From the NCBI RefSeq assembly GCF_001766675.1, contig NZ_MJLT01000001.1, forward strand, positions 186,001 through 250,000: a stretch of DNA of 64,000 nt, read 5' to 3'. This document shows, one piece after another, positions 8,746 to 18,528 of this stretch. This stretch comes from Arthrobacter sp. SW1. Lineage in GTDB: Bacteria; Actinomycetota; Actinomycetes; Actinomycetales; Micrococcaceae. Each line of letters begins with the position of its first letter. Within the stretch, counting starts at the first letter, position 1. Below the pieces are notes generated by a model. The model saw only the letters and a program-made list of their open reading frames with translations. It did not search any database and had not been told where the DNA came from. A program made the position numbers and the translations under genes.

Positions 8746-9795
8746 CTAGTTCGCGATGCCCTGCGCCGCAAGGTATTCGCCGACTTTGTCCTCTTTGAGG
8801 GCTTTCTTGAGGGCGTCAATTGCTGCCTGGTCAGGTACAACGATCGACTGCCCGTCCTCGGACCATCCCGTTCCGCTGTTCGGCAGGGTGAAACTTTCCA
8901 CGTCACCGGCCCGGACGTTACGCAACTCCACCGCGAGCTTGCCGACTGCCATGGCGTCAAGAGTCTGGTCAACGGACACATACGGCGATACCTGGTCCAC
9001 CACCGAGCTGATCTTGGCCGGATTGGTGAGGGTTTCAGTTGTCAGGAATTTACCCATAAGGGCCTTGAGGAAAAGCTGCTGGTTCTTGACGCGCTGGTAG
9101 TCTCCGTCGGCAAAGGCATAGCGTTCCCTCACGAACGCCAAAGCGTGATCGCCGTCAAGTGTCTGCTTTCCCTTGGCGAAATCGAAATGCTTGGTGCTGA
9201 AGGCAAGGGGAACATTCACTTCGACTCCGCCCAAGGCATCCGTCATGGACTTGAAGCCTTCGAAATCGATCACAGCGACGTGGTCGATCCTCGCATCGAG
9301 GATGCCCTCCACCGTCTGGACAACCAACGGAATGCCGCCGAACGCCATGGCCGCATTGATCTTGGCGCTGCCATGCCCCGGGATCTCCACCCAGGTATCC
9401 CGCATGATCGAGGTGATGAAGATGTTCTTCCGGTCGGCGGGAATATGCAGGAGCATCATGGAGTCGGAGCGCTGGTCTGAAGGAGCGCCCTTCTCCGCGG
9501 TATTCACAGGCGCCGAACGGGAGTCGCTGCCGAGGACCAGGATGTTCATTGCATCCCCGCCGTTCGGCAGCTCCGGCTTGGTAGGCCGGGTGGATTCCTC
9601 GGGGAAGGCGTTTTCAATCTTCTGGGTCTTGGTATTGAAGCTGTTGGCGAGGTTGTACACATAGAACCCGCTGACTACACCGGCGATCAGCACCACCGCC
9701 AGGAAGCCCAGCAGGACGTTGCGTGCGGTGCGCTTCTTCCTTTGCGGGGCAGTTTCCTCTGGCGCGCTTTCAGGCAGCAAATCGTCGTTGTGCAT
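8746..9795 (-). CDS. LCP (LytR-CpsA-Psr) family glycopolymer ligase
   Basis: 349 residues. It is a membrane-anchored phosphotransferase predicted to move undecaprenyl-pyrophosphate-linked glycopolymers to peptidoglycan on the outer membrane face. A short cytoplasmic N-terminus with basic residues (QRKKRTARN) precedes one transmembrane span (VLLGFLAVVLIAGVVSGFYVYNL). The LCP core follows: NILVLGSDSRS, SIMRDTWVEIPGHGSAKINAA, and LAFVRERYAFADGDYQRVKNQQ with the conserved Arg residues. ATG 9795 is preferred over an upstream TTG because AAGGA lies 6 nt before it. The linkage to glycosyltransferases and TagGH strongly suggests it attaches this operon's polymer. It may be the first gene of the operon. 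Confidence 0.92.
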   Translation of the reverse strand: MHNDDLLPESAPEETAPQRKKRTARNVLLGFLAVVLIAGVVSGFYVYNLANSFNTKTQKIENAFPEESTRPTKPELPNGGDAMNILVLGSDSRSAPVNTAEKGAPSDQRSDSMMLLHIPADRKNIFITSIMRDTWVEIPGHGSAKINAAMAFGGIPLVVQTVEGILDARIDHVAVIDFEGFKSMTDALGGVEVNVPLAFSTKHFDFAKGKQTLDGDHALAFVRERYAFADGDYQRVKNQQLFLKALMGKFLTTETLTNPAKISSVVDQVSPYVSVDQTLDAMAVGKLAVELRNVRAGDVESFTLPNSGTGWSEDGQSIVVPDQAAIDALKKALKEDKVGEYLAAQGIAN

Positions 9796-9911
9796 CCTCA
9801 ATCCTTCATCCCCATGGCAAAACTATTCACGCCATCATCCCATGCCGCCGCGCCGGGACCTCCCAGTTTCCGCTCAGGTTCGCCGCCCCGTCACGGGGCA
9901 CGTAGGCTGGA

Positions 9912-10415
9912 ATGGTGATTTTCCGGCCCGCTCCCCGAACCCGAACCGCGACGGCGGCACTCGCCGTTTCCGCTACCCTGCTGGTGCTGACCGCCTGCAC
10001 TCCCGCGGTAGACGTGAAAGCAGCGGCCGACGCCGCCAACCCCGCCTGCGCGCCGATGATGGTCGCGCTTCCGGACGCGATCGGGGACGCCAAGCTTCGC
10101 AAGACGAACAGCCAGGCCACCGCGGCGTGGGGCGAGCCGTCCCAGGTGATCCTGCGCTGCGGCGTGAACGTCCCGCCGCCCACCACGGACCGCTGCGTCA
10201 GCGTCAACGACATCGACTGGGTCATCAAGGAAGGGAATCCGGTGTGGACCCTGACCACCTATGGCCGGGAACCCGCCACCGAGATCCTCATGGACCCCAA
10301 CGTCATCAGCTCCGCCACCGTCCTCGCCGACCTCGCGCAGGCGGCAGGCAAGATCAAGGCCGTGCGCCACTGCGTGGGCCAGGAAGAACTGCAGAACCTC
10401 CCGAAGAGCAAATAG
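9912..10415 (+). CDS. DUF3515 family lipoprotein
   Basis: 167 residues. N-terminal signal TATAALAVSATLLVLTAC with a lipobox (LTAC) indicates lipidation at the Cys and anchoring on the outer membrane face. The mature domain has paired Cys residues (PACAPMM, LRCGVNV, DRCVSVND, RHCVGQEE), WVIKEGNPVWTLTTYGREPATEI and VLADLAQAAGKIK, the pattern of the actinobacterial DUF3515 family often found beside ddl. It is transcribed convergently with ddl (10 bp apart) and divergently from the LCP gene. No biochemical function is known for the family. Confidence 0.85.
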   Translation: MVIFRPAPRTRTATAALAVSATLLVLTACTPAVDVKAAADAANPACAPMMVALPDAIGDAKLRKTNSQATAAWGEPSQVILRCGVNVPPPTTDRCVSVNDIDWVIKEGNPVWTLTTYGREPATEILMDPNVISSATVLADLAQAAGKIKAVRHCVGQEELQNLPKSK

Positions 10416-10425
10416 CCGGTGGGGC

Positions 10426-11574
<1,149 letters not shown>

Positions 11575-11576
11575 AG

Positions 11577-12623
11577 TCAGTAATCGCCTTCGGACTTCAG
11601 GGAGCGGGCAAGGAGCCGGGGCCCGAGTTCATCAACGGAAAGCTTGCCTTCCAGGACGGCCACCACGGCCGCGGTGATCGGCATGTCGACGCCAAGGCTG
11701 GCGGCCAGCTCGTTGACAGCGTACCCGGATTTGATGCCCTCCGCCGTCTGGGTCATCTTCTCCGTCACCTCGTCCAGGGACAGGCCCTGGCCAAGCAGCC
11801 GGCCCGCAGTGTGGTTGCGGGACAACGGGGAGGAGCAGGTGGCCACAAGGTCGCCGAGCCCGGCGAGCCCGGCCATGGTATGCGCTTCGCCGCCCAGGGC
11901 CAGGGCCAGCCGGGACGTCTCCGCGAGCCCGCGGGTGATGACCGATGCCTTGGTGTTGTCGCCCATCTGCTTGCCTTCACAGATACCGACGGCGAGGGCA
12001 ATGATGTTCTTGACGATGCCGCCGATTTCGACGCCGACCACATCGGTGCTCGTGTACGGGCGGAAGTATGGTGCGGTGCAGCAGTGGGCGATCGCGGCGG
12101 CGGTGTTCTCGTCGGAACAGGCCACCACGGATGCCGTGGGTTCCTCGCGGGCGATTTCCATCGCCAGGTTGGGGCCGGACACCACGGCAACCCGGTTCTC
12201 CGGGATGTCCAGTTCCTCGGCTATCACCTGGCTCATGCGCGAATCAGTGCGGAGCTCCAGGCCCTTCATGAGCGAAACAACGACGGCGCCCGGCGCCACC
12301 AGATCCTTCCAGTCCTTGAGCTGGGGGCGCAGGGACTGGGCGGGAACCGCGAGGATCACCAGGGCGGCGCCGTCGAGCACTTCTTCGACATCGGTGGACG
12401 CGGAGATCGACGCCGGCAGTAGCGTGTCCTTCAGGTACTGCTCGTTGAGGTGCTCACCGTTGATCTGGGCCACCACTTCGGAGCGGCGTCCCCAGATCCG
12501 GATACTGCGCTCCTTGCCCGCCGCGGTGGCGGCGTCGGCCAGGACCTTGGCGAAGGTGGTGCCCCAGGAACCGGCGCCGAGGACGGCGACGACGTCCGGT
12601 TCGAACGCGGCTGCTGCGCTCAT
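11577..12623 (-). CDS. gpsA: NAD(P)H-dependent glycerol-3-phosphate dehydrogenase
   Basis: 348 residues; reduces dihydroxyacetone phosphate to sn-glycerol-3-phosphate for phospholipid synthesis. The Rossmann loop is VAVLGAGSWGTTFAKVLA. SLMKGLEL and VVSGPNLAMEIAREEPTASV are typical, the catalytic Lys region is GGIVKNIIALAVGICEGKQMGDNTKASVITRG (in parts), and AGLGDLVATCSSPLSRNHTAG is the substrate domain. The start ATG overlaps the stop of plsC by 4 bp, so the acyltransferase and this enzyme, consecutive in phosphatidate synthesis, are coupled. Confidence 0.95.
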   Translation of the reverse strand: MSAAAAFEPDVVAVLGAGSWGTTFAKVLADAATAAGKERSIRIWGRRSEVVAQINGEHLNEQYLKDTLLPASISASTDVEEVLDGAALVILAVPAQSLRPQLKDWKDLVAPGAVVVSLMKGLELRTDSRMSQVIAEELDIPENRVAVVSGPNLAMEIAREEPTASVVACSDENTAAAIAHCCTAPYFRPYTSTDVVGVEIGGIVKNIIALAVGICEGKQMGDNTKASVITRGLAETSRLALALGGEAHTMAGLAGLGDLVATCSSPLSRNHTAGRLLGQGLSLDEVTEKMTQTAEGIKSGYAVNELAASLGVDMPITAAVVAVLEGKLSVDELGPRLLARSLKSEGDY

Positions 12624-13435
12624 TTGCCCTCCCCCTTGGCCGCAGCCTTGCCCGGTTTGTCCGTGCCCGGCTTATCGGTGCCGGGTTTATCCGTGCCGCG
12701 GGCCTGGAAGCGGCCCTGCTTGGACTGGTTGTGTGCCGCGGGGTCCCAGCGCTCGGCGGGCGGTTCTTCACCGCGGAGCTCGGCGAGGAGCTTGGTGATG
12801 GCGTCCATGATGAGGTCCGTGGCCTCGTTGAGCGTGCTGCGGTCCAGCGGCCGGTCCGCGAACCTGCTCAGGTCCAGTGGCTCGCCGACCAGGATGCGCG
12901 AGGTCTTCCGGGGGAAGATGTGGAACCGCTTCGCATAGCGCGGGAAGACTTCATGGGCACCCCAATGGGCCATCGGCACCACGGGGGCTCCGGTCTGGAT
13001 GGCAAGGCGGGCAGCGCCGGTGTGGCCCTTCATCGGCCACAGCGCCGGATCCCGGGTGAGGGTACCTTCCGGGTAGATGATGATGGCGCCTCCGGCGTCC
13101 ACCACCTCCTGGGCCGCCTGCAGCGAACGGTTAGCACCCGCCGTCGAGCGTTCCACCGGAATCTGGCGGGTGGCGCGCAGCAGGGAACCGATCACGGGCA
13201 CCTTGAACAGCCCCGCCTTCGCGAGGAAATGCGGCGGACGCTTCTGGTTGTAGAGCATGTGCCCGATCACGATGGGGTCGATCTCAGTGCAGTGGTTCGG
13301 CGCGGCGATGAAGCCGCCCCGGGGAAGCTTTTCGGTGCCTTCCCATTTCTTGGCCATCAGGATGTTCATCAACGGCCGTGCGATCCCCGCGAGGAGCACG
13401 AATGTGGCGCGGCTCTTGGCCGGTTCCTTCAAAGG
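12620..13435 (-). CDS. plsC: 1-acyl-sn-glycerol-3-phosphate acyltransferase
   Basis: 271 residues; acylates lysophosphatidate at the membrane. The acyltransferase box NHCTEIDP contains the catalytic H-X4-D, and YPEGTLTRDP is the substrate-binding motif. The C-terminal tail is rich in Lys, Gly and TDKPG repeats (KPGTDKPGTDKPGTDKPGK), a low-complexity extension outside the enzyme core. I propose TTG 13435 (protein begin MKEPAKSRATFVLLAG) because GGGGGA lies 5 nt upstream and murA ends only 10 bp before; an in-frame start at 13531 would run deep into murA. Confidence 0.88.
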   Translation of the reverse strand, partial: PLKEPAKSRATFVLLAGIARPLMNILMAKKWEGTEKLPRGGFIAAPNHCTEIDPIVIGHMLYNQKRPPHFLAKAGLFKVPVIGSLLRATRQIPVERSTAGANRSLQAAQEVVDAGGAIIIYPEGTLTRDPALWPMKGHTGAARLAIQTGAPVVPMAHWGAHEVFPRYAKRFHIFPRKTSRILVGEPLDLSRFADRPLDRSTLNEATDLIMDAITKLLAELRGEEPPAERWDPAAHNQSKQGRFQARGTDKPGTDKPGTDKPGKAAAKGEGK

Positions 13436-13445
13436 GGTCCCCCGC

Positions 13446-14771
13446 TTACTTGGAGTCGGTGATGTCGAAATCTGCGCCGAGGCCTGCGAGCTTCTCGGTG
13501 AAACGCTCGTAGCCGCGGTTGATGATGTCAATGCCGGTGACGCGGGAGGTTCCGGTGGCGGCGAGGGCCGCGATGAGATGGCTGAAGCCGCCGCGGAGGT
13601 CCGGGATGTCGATGTCCGTCCCCTTCAGCGGCGTGGGGCCGGAGATGACGGCCGAGTGCAGGAAGTTGCGCTGGCCGAAGCGGCACGGCACGCTGCCCAG
13701 GCATTCACGGTGCACCTGGATGGTGGCACCCATGCGGCTTAGGGCCTCGGTGAAACCGAAGCGGTTTTCGTAGACGGTCTCGTGGACGATGGAGACGCCC
13801 TCGGCCTGGGTGAGTGCCACAACCAGGGGCTGCTGCCAGTCGGTCATGAAGCCGGGGTGCACGTCGGTTTCCAGGACCAGCGGGCTGAGCTTGCCGCCCG
13901 GGTGGTAGAAGCGGATGCCGTCTTCGCGGATGTCCATGCCGCCGCCCACCTTGCGGTAGGTGTTCAGGAAGGTCATCATGTCCCGCTGCGATGCGCCCTC
14001 GACGAAGATGTCGCCGCGGGTCACGAGGGCCGCGGAAGCCCAGGATGCGGCCTCGTTCCGGTCCGGCAGCGCGCGGTGGTCGTAGCCACGGAGATCCTTG
14101 ACGCCTTCGATCCGGATGGTGCGGTCCGTCTGGACGCTGATGATGGCGCCCATCTTCTGGAGCACGGCGATGAGGTCGATGACCTCCGGTTCGGTGGCGG
14201 CACCACTGAGCTCGGTGATGCCTTCGGCCCGGGTGGCGCTGAGCAGGACCTGCTCGGTGGCGCCGACGGAGGGGTACGGCAGGGAGATCTTGGCTCCGTG
14301 CAGGCCTTTCGGCGCGGAAATGTGGATGCCGCCGGGCCGCTTCTCAACGACGGCGCCGAACTGGCGCAGTACGTTCAGGTGGAAATCGATGGGGCGGTCG
14401 CCGATCTTGCAGCCACCAAGGTCGGGGATGAAGGCCTCGCCGATCGCGTGGATCAGCGGGCCGCAGAACAGGATCGGGATCCGGGAGTCGCCGGCATGGG
14501 CATCGATCGCAGTGCTTGACGCGGTCTTCGCGTCCTTGGGATCCAGGGTGAGATCGCCCGTTGCAGGGTCCTTCTCCACGGTGACGCCGTGCAGTTTCAG
14601 CAGGCTGGTGACAACCTCGACGTCCTTGATTTCCGGAACGTTCCGGAGCACCGACGGTTCGCTCCCGAGCAAGGACGCGACCATGGCCTTGGGTACAAGG
14701 TTCTTCGCGCCGCGAACGGTGACGCGGCCGGTCAGGGGTACGCCGCCGCGGATTGTCAGGACACTGCTCAT
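13446..14771 (-). CDS. murA: UDP-N-acetylglucosamine 1-carboxyvinyltransferase
   Basis: 441 residues; transfers enolpyruvate from PEP to UDP-GlcNAc, the first committed step of peptidoglycan synthesis. It starts LTIRGGVPLTGRVTVRGAKN with the catalytic Lys-Asn pair. The active-site loop is GGCKIGDRPIDFH and keeps the Cys that fosfomycin alkylates, unlike the Asp form of mycobacteria. TDVHPGFMTDWQQPLVVALTQAEG is the conserved Asp-containing segment near residue 310. It follows leuD by about 265 bp holding a terminator-like hairpin, so it probably has its own promoter. Confidence 0.93.
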   Translation of the reverse strand: MSSVLTIRGGVPLTGRVTVRGAKNLVPKAMVASLLGSEPSVLRNVPEIKDVEVVTSLLKLHGVTVEKDPATGDLTLDPKDAKTASSTAIDAHAGDSRIPILFCGPLIHAIGEAFIPDLGGCKIGDRPIDFHLNVLRQFGAVVEKRPGGIHISAPKGLHGAKISLPYPSVGATEQVLLSATRAEGITELSGAATEPEVIDLIAVLQKMGAIISVQTDRTIRIEGVKDLRGYDHRALPDRNEAASWASAALVTRGDIFVEGASQRDMMTFLNTYRKVGGGMDIREDGIRFYHPGGKLSPLVLETDVHPGFMTDWQQPLVVALTQAEGVSIVHETVYENRFGFTEALSRMGATIQVHRECLGSVPCRFGQRNFLHSAVISGPTPLKGTDIDIPDLRGGFSHLIAALAATGTSRVTGIDIINRGYERFTEKLAGLGADFDITDSK

Positions 14772-14961
14772 CTATACCGGTTTCCTCACGAGTTGATGCC
14801 CCCATACTGCCGAAGGCCCAAGCTAAGCATAGAAGCTGGCGTTACTGATTCGAAATGCTGGGACGCGGTGCCGGCGCCGCGCCCGTTTCCGACCGGAGCA
14901 CCCTTATTGAGGCGGGCGCCTGGGCACGCAACGGCCGCCCCGGAAAAAGCCACACGCACGG

Positions 14962-15025
14962 AAAAAGCGCCCGCTCCCCAACCGAGGCGCCCGCAGGAAC
15001 GGGTACCGGAGTGGGGAACGGGCGC
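14962..15025 (-). terminator. Stem-loop terminator after leuD
   Basis: Inverted repeat 14967-14980 (GCGCCCGCTCCCCA) with 15012-15025, one G-T pair, enclosing a smaller hairpin. Read on the minus strand it is followed by CTTTTTCC. It sits 10 bp past the leuD stop and would end the leuCD transcript before murA. Confidence 0.65.
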
Positions 15026-15035
15026 GGAACCGAAG

Positions 15036-15635
15036 CTAGCTCTTCGCCGGCAGCGTCTTCGGCTTGAAGGACGGGCGCGTGGCCTCGTAGGCCGTGATGT
15101 CCGCCTCGTGCTGCAGGGTCAGGCCGATGTCGTCCAGGCCTTCGAGCAGGCGCCAGCGGGTGTAGTCGTCAATGTCGAACGGTGCCACGACGTTGCCGCA
15201 TTCCACAGTCTTGGAGACCAGGTCCACCTTGACCTCGGTGCCGGGGTTGTTTTCCAGCACCTTCCAGATGAGCTCGATATCGTCCTGTGCCACCTGTGCG
15301 GCCAGGAGTCCCTGCTTGCCCGAGTTGCCGCGGAAGATGTCGGCGAAACGGGAGGAGAGGACGGCCTTGAAGCCATAGTCCTTCAGGGCCCAGACCGCGT
15401 GCTCGCGGGAGGAACCGGTGCCGAAATCGGGTCCGGCGACCAGCACGGAGCCGGCCTTGAACGGCTCCTGGTTCAGGATGAAGGACTCGTCCTTGCGCCA
15501 GCCGGCGAAGAGCGCGTCTTCGAAGCCGGTGCGGGTGATGCGCTTGAGGTAGACGGCGGGGATGATCTGGTCCGTGTCCACGTTGCTCTGGCGCAGGGGG
15601 ACACCGATGCCGGTGTGGGTGGTGAACTTTTCCAA
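15036..15635 (-). CDS. leuD: 3-isopropylmalate dehydratase small subunit
   Basis: 199 residues; with LeuC it isomerises 2- to 3-isopropylmalate in leucine synthesis. Motifs include [41 protein letters not shown] and [21 protein letters not shown] (substrate-recognition loop). TTG 15635 is selected because a perfect AGGAGGA ribosome site precedes it at optimal spacing and it yields the family length; the open frame continues upstream into leuC, whose stop is 10 bp before. Confidence 0.95.
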   Translation of the reverse strand: MEKFTTHTGIGVPLRQSNVDTDQIIPAVYLKRITRTGFEDALFAGWRKDESFILNQEPFKAGSVLVAGPDFGTGSSREHAVWALKDYGFKAVLSSRFADIFRGNSGKQGLLAAQVAQDDIELIWKVLENNPGTEVKVDLVSKTVECGNVVAPFDIDDYTRWRLLEGLDDIGLTLQHEADITAYEATRPSFKPKTLPAKS

Positions 15636-15645
15636 GGGGGTCCTC

Positions 15646-17091
15646 CTAGGCGGCGTCGCCGGCGGCGACGGGGACGGATTCCAGGTCGGAAGGCGAGCTG
15701 AGCGTGCCGCGGACGGCGGTCGCCGCCGCCACGACGGGCGAGACCAGGTGGGTGCGGCCACCCTTGCCCTGGCGGCCTTCGAAGTTGCGGTTCGAGGTGG
15801 ACGCGCAGCGCTCCCCCGGCGCCAGCTGGTCCGGGTTCATGCCGAGGCACATCGAGCAGCCCGCAAAGCGCCACTCAGCGCCGAATTCCTTGAACACCTT
15901 GTCCAGGCCTTCGGCTTCGGCTTCGAGTCGGACGCGGGCCGAACCGGGCACCACCAGCATGCGGACGTTGGGGTCCTTGGCGCGACCACGGATCACGTCG
16001 GCAGCGGCACGCAGGTCCTCGATGCGCGAGTTGGTGCAGGAGCCCAGGAAGACAGTGTCCACGCGGATGTCCTTCATCGGCGTTCCGGCTTCCAGGCCCA
16101 TGTACTGCAGTGCACGCTCGGCAGCGAGCTTGGCGTTCTCGTCGCCGAAGTCCTCGGGCGAGGGCACGGCGTCGTTGAGGGAGACGCCCTGGCCGGGGTT
16201 GGTTCCCCAGGTGACGAACGGTTCCAGCGTGTCGGCGTCGAGGTCCACTTCGACGTCGAAGCTGGCGTCGGCGTCGGTGTGCAGGGTGTTCCAGCACTCG
16301 ACGGCGGCATCCCAGTCGGCGCCTTCCGGAGCGTGCGGCCGGCCCTTCATGTACGCGTAGGTGGTCTCGTCCGGAGCCACCATGCCGGCGCGGGCACCGG
16401 CTTCGATGGACATATTGCAGATGGTCATGCGGGCTTCCATGGAGAGAGCCCGGATGGCGGAGCCGCGGTATTCCAGGACGTAGCCCTGCCCGCCGCCGGT
16501 ACCGATCTTCGCGATCACGGCCAAGATGATGTCCTTGGCGCTGACGCCGGGGCGCAGGGTGCCTTCGACGTTGATGGCCATGGTCTTGAAGGGCTTGAGG
16601 GACAGCGTCTGGGTGGCCATGACGTGCTCAACCTCTGAGGTGCCGATGCCCATTGCCAGCGCACCGAACGCACCGTGGGTGGAGGTGTGGGAGTCGCCGC
16701 ACACAATGGTCATGCCCGGCTGGGTGAGGCCGAGCTGCGGACCGACGACGTGGACGATGCCCTGTTCCTTGTCGCCCAGCGAGTGCAGGCGGACGCCGAA
16801 TTCCTTGCAGTTGGCGCGCAGGGTGTCGATCTGGGTGCGGCTGGTGAGGTCCGCGATCGGCTTGTCGATCTCCAGCGTGGGGGTGTTGTGGTCCTCGGTG
16901 GCAATGGTGAGGTCCGGGCGGCGCAGCTGGCGGCCGGCCAGGCGCAGGCCCTCGAAGGCCTGCGGGGATGTCACTTCATGGACGAGGTGCAGATCGATGA
17001 ACAGAAGGTCCGGCTGGGCGTTGGCTCCTTCGCCGTCGCCCTTGCGCACCACGTGCGCATCCCAAACTTTCTCGGCCAGTGTTTTCCCCAC
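15646..17091 (-). CDS. leuC: 3-isopropylmalate dehydratase large subunit
   Basis: 481-residue aconitase-family subunit holding the [4Fe-4S] cluster. The N-terminus is [13 protein letters not shown] and [20 protein letters not shown] (in parts), [21 protein letters not shown] follows, and the cluster ligands lie in [15 protein letters not shown] and [12 protein letters not shown]. First gene of the leuCD operon. The intergenic region to the divergent IclR regulator (17092-17205) contains a TCTCA-N5-TGAGA operator. Confidence 0.96.
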   Translation of the reverse strand: MGKTLAEKVWDAHVVRKGDGEGANAQPDLLFIDLHLVHEVTSPQAFEGLRLAGRQLRRPDLTIATEDHNTPTLEIDKPIADLTSRTQIDTLRANCKEFGVRLHSLGDKEQGIVHVVGPQLGLTQPGMTIVCGDSHTSTHGAFGALAMGIGTSEVEHVMATQTLSLKPFKTMAINVEGTLRPGVSAKDIILAVIAKIGTGGGQGYVLEYRGSAIRALSMEARMTICNMSIEAGARAGMVAPDETTYAYMKGRPHAPEGADWDAAVECWNTLHTDADASFDVEVDLDADTLEPFVTWGTNPGQGVSLNDAVPSPEDFGDENAKLAAERALQYMGLEAGTPMKDIRVDTVFLGSCTNSRIEDLRAAADVIRGRAKDPNVRMLVVPGSARVRLEAEAEGLDKVFKEFGAEWRFAGCSMCLGMNPDQLAPGERCASTSNRNFEGRQGKGGRTHLVSPVVAAATAVRGTLSSPSDLESVPVAAGDAA

Positions 17092-17175
17092 GGCCTGCTC
17101 CCTTCAACTGCGGTTGTCTTGTGTGATTCCACTGAACATGAGCGCCGCGTCAGCGCGCCAGCGAAACAACTTGCA

Positions 17176-17192
17176 TCTCAGATATTGAGACG
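17176..17192. promoter_or_regulatory. Palindromic operator between leuC and the IclR regulator (LtbR-type box)
   Basis: TCTCAGATATTGAGA at 17176-17190 is a 5-5-5 inverted repeat. On the minus strand it reads CGTCTCAATATCTG (17179-17192), matching the motif found upstream of leuB and ilvB. It lies 14-30 bp before the IclR gene start and 85-101 bp before leuC, so it could control both. Confidence 0.65.
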
Positions 17193-17205
17193 GCAATATC
17201 ATTAC

Positions 17206-17925
17206 ATGGACAATTCTAGTGGAGTCGGTGTCATTGATAAAGCGGCCCAGGTGCTGGACGCGCTTGAGGCCGGGCCCACCACGCTCGCGCAGCTGGTGGC
17301 CGCCACGGGCCTTGCCCGGCCCACCGTGCACCGCCTTGCGCTGGCGCTTGTCCATCACCGCCTGGTCAGCCGCGACATCCAAGGCCGTTTCGTCCTGGGT
17401 AGCCGCCTTGTGGAACTCGCGTCGGCCGCCGGCGAAGACCGCCTGATCGCCTCCGCCGGCCCCGTGCTGATCCAGTTGCGCGACGCTACCGGCGAGAGCG
17501 CCCAGATCTTCCGCCGCCAAGGCGATTGGCGCGTCTGCGTCGCGTCAGCCGAACGACCTATCGGCCTGCGCGACACGATCCCCGTGGGAACACAGCTGTC
17601 CATGAAGGCCGGCTCCGCGGCCCAGGTACTGCTCGCATGGGAAGACCACGACCGCCTGCTGGACGGACTGCAGAACGCCCGCTTTACGCCGACCGTCCTG
17701 GCAGGAGTACGACGCCGGGGCTGGGCCCAGAGCCTCGGCGAACGCGAGCCGGGGGTCGCCTCCGTTTCGGCGCCGGTGCGCGGACCGTCCGGCCGCGTGA
17801 TTGCCGCCGTCTCGATCTCCGGCCCGATCGAACGCCTCACCCGGCAGCCGGGCCGCCTGCACGCAGAGGTCGTCTGCAATGCGGCACGCGTCCTCACCGA
17901 AGCCCTGCGCAAAGGCAACGACTAG
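17206..17925 (+). CDS. ltbR: IclR-family transcriptional regulator (LtbR-like)
   Basis: 239 residues. The N-terminal winged helix (residues about 5-60: IDKAAQVLDALEAGPTTLAQL, ATGLARPTVHRLALALVHHRL in parts) and the C-terminal effector domain (ESAQIFRRQGDWRVCVASAE, IPVGTQLSMKAGSAAQVLLAWE, ISGPIERLTRQPG) define the IclR family. Divergence from leuCD is the arrangement of LtbR in Corynebacterium glutamicum, a repressor of leuB and leuCD. ATG 17206 gives the family length; the frame is open upstream but there overlaps leuC. The operator covers its own promoter region, suggesting autoregulation. Confidence 0.85.
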   Translation: MDNSSGVGVIDKAAQVLDALEAGPTTLAQLVAATGLARPTVHRLALALVHHRLVSRDIQGRFVLGSRLVELASAAGEDRLIASAGPVLIQLRDATGESAQIFRRQGDWRVCVASAERPIGLRDTIPVGTQLSMKAGSAAQVLLAWEDHDRLLDGLQNARFTPTVLAGVRRRGWAQSLGEREPGVASVSAPVRGPSGRVIAAVSISGPIERLTRQPGRLHAEVVCNAARVLTEALRKGND

Positions 17926-17976
17926 GCCCCGGCGCCAAGCCACGTCAGTGTCGTCCGTCCGCAGTAGGGTGGGCCC

Positions 17977-18528
17977 ATGAACAGCTTTGCGGTATTCCTG
18001 CGCGGCATCAATGTGGGCGGAATCAACATCAAAATGGCGGAACTGAAGGCTGCCCTGGCGGAGCTTCCGTTCGAGGGCGTAAAAACGCTCCTCGCCAGCG
18101 GCAACGTGGTGCTCGGCAGCGCGCTTGACGCCGCGGCCGTCAAGCAGCGCTTCGAGAAGTGCCTGCGTGATTCCTTCGGCTACGACGCCTGGGTAGTGGT
18201 CCTGGACGGCCCCCGCGTCGCCGAGCTTGTCGCTTCCTGCCCCTATCCCCCGGACGACAAAACCACGCATAGCTACATCACGCTGTCCTCGGACACTGCC
18301 GTCCTGGACGAACTGTTCGACGCCGGTTCGGCCCTCGGCAGCGCGGCCGACGGCGGCGTGGACCTGGTCCGCCTCGGCCCGGAAGCCATCGCCTGGCTCG
18401 CACCGGCCGGCGGCACCATCGACAGCCCCTTCAGCAAGATCACCGCGAAGTCCCGCTACAAGGCGGCCACCACCACGCGCAACCTGCGCACCATGATCAA
18501 GGTGCGGGACGCCGTCGCGGCGTTGTGA
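17977..18528 (+). CDS. DUF1697 domain-containing protein
   Basis: 183 residues beginning MNSFAVFLRGINVGG, the hallmark of DUF1697, followed by KTLLASGNVVLGS and the C-terminal YKAATTTRNLRTMIKV. Small soluble cytoplasmic protein. No enzymatic function is established for the family. Its 3' end overlaps by 32 bp the convergent GTPase gene, an unusually deep tail-to-tail overlap. Confidence 0.85.
   Translation: MNSFAVFLRGINVGGINIKMAELKAALAELPFEGVKTLLASGNVVLGSALDAAAVKQRFEKCLRDSFGYDAWVVVLDGPRVAELVASCPYPPDDKTTHSYITLSSDTAVLDELFDAGSALGSAADGGVDLVRLGPEAIAWLAPAGGTIDSPFSKITAKSRYKAATTTRNLRTMIKVRDAVAAL

Noticed and set aside
14589..15701. 370-residue plus-strand frame across murA and leuD
   Set aside because: It spans two well-supported minus-strand genes and their terminator, with no family resemblance.
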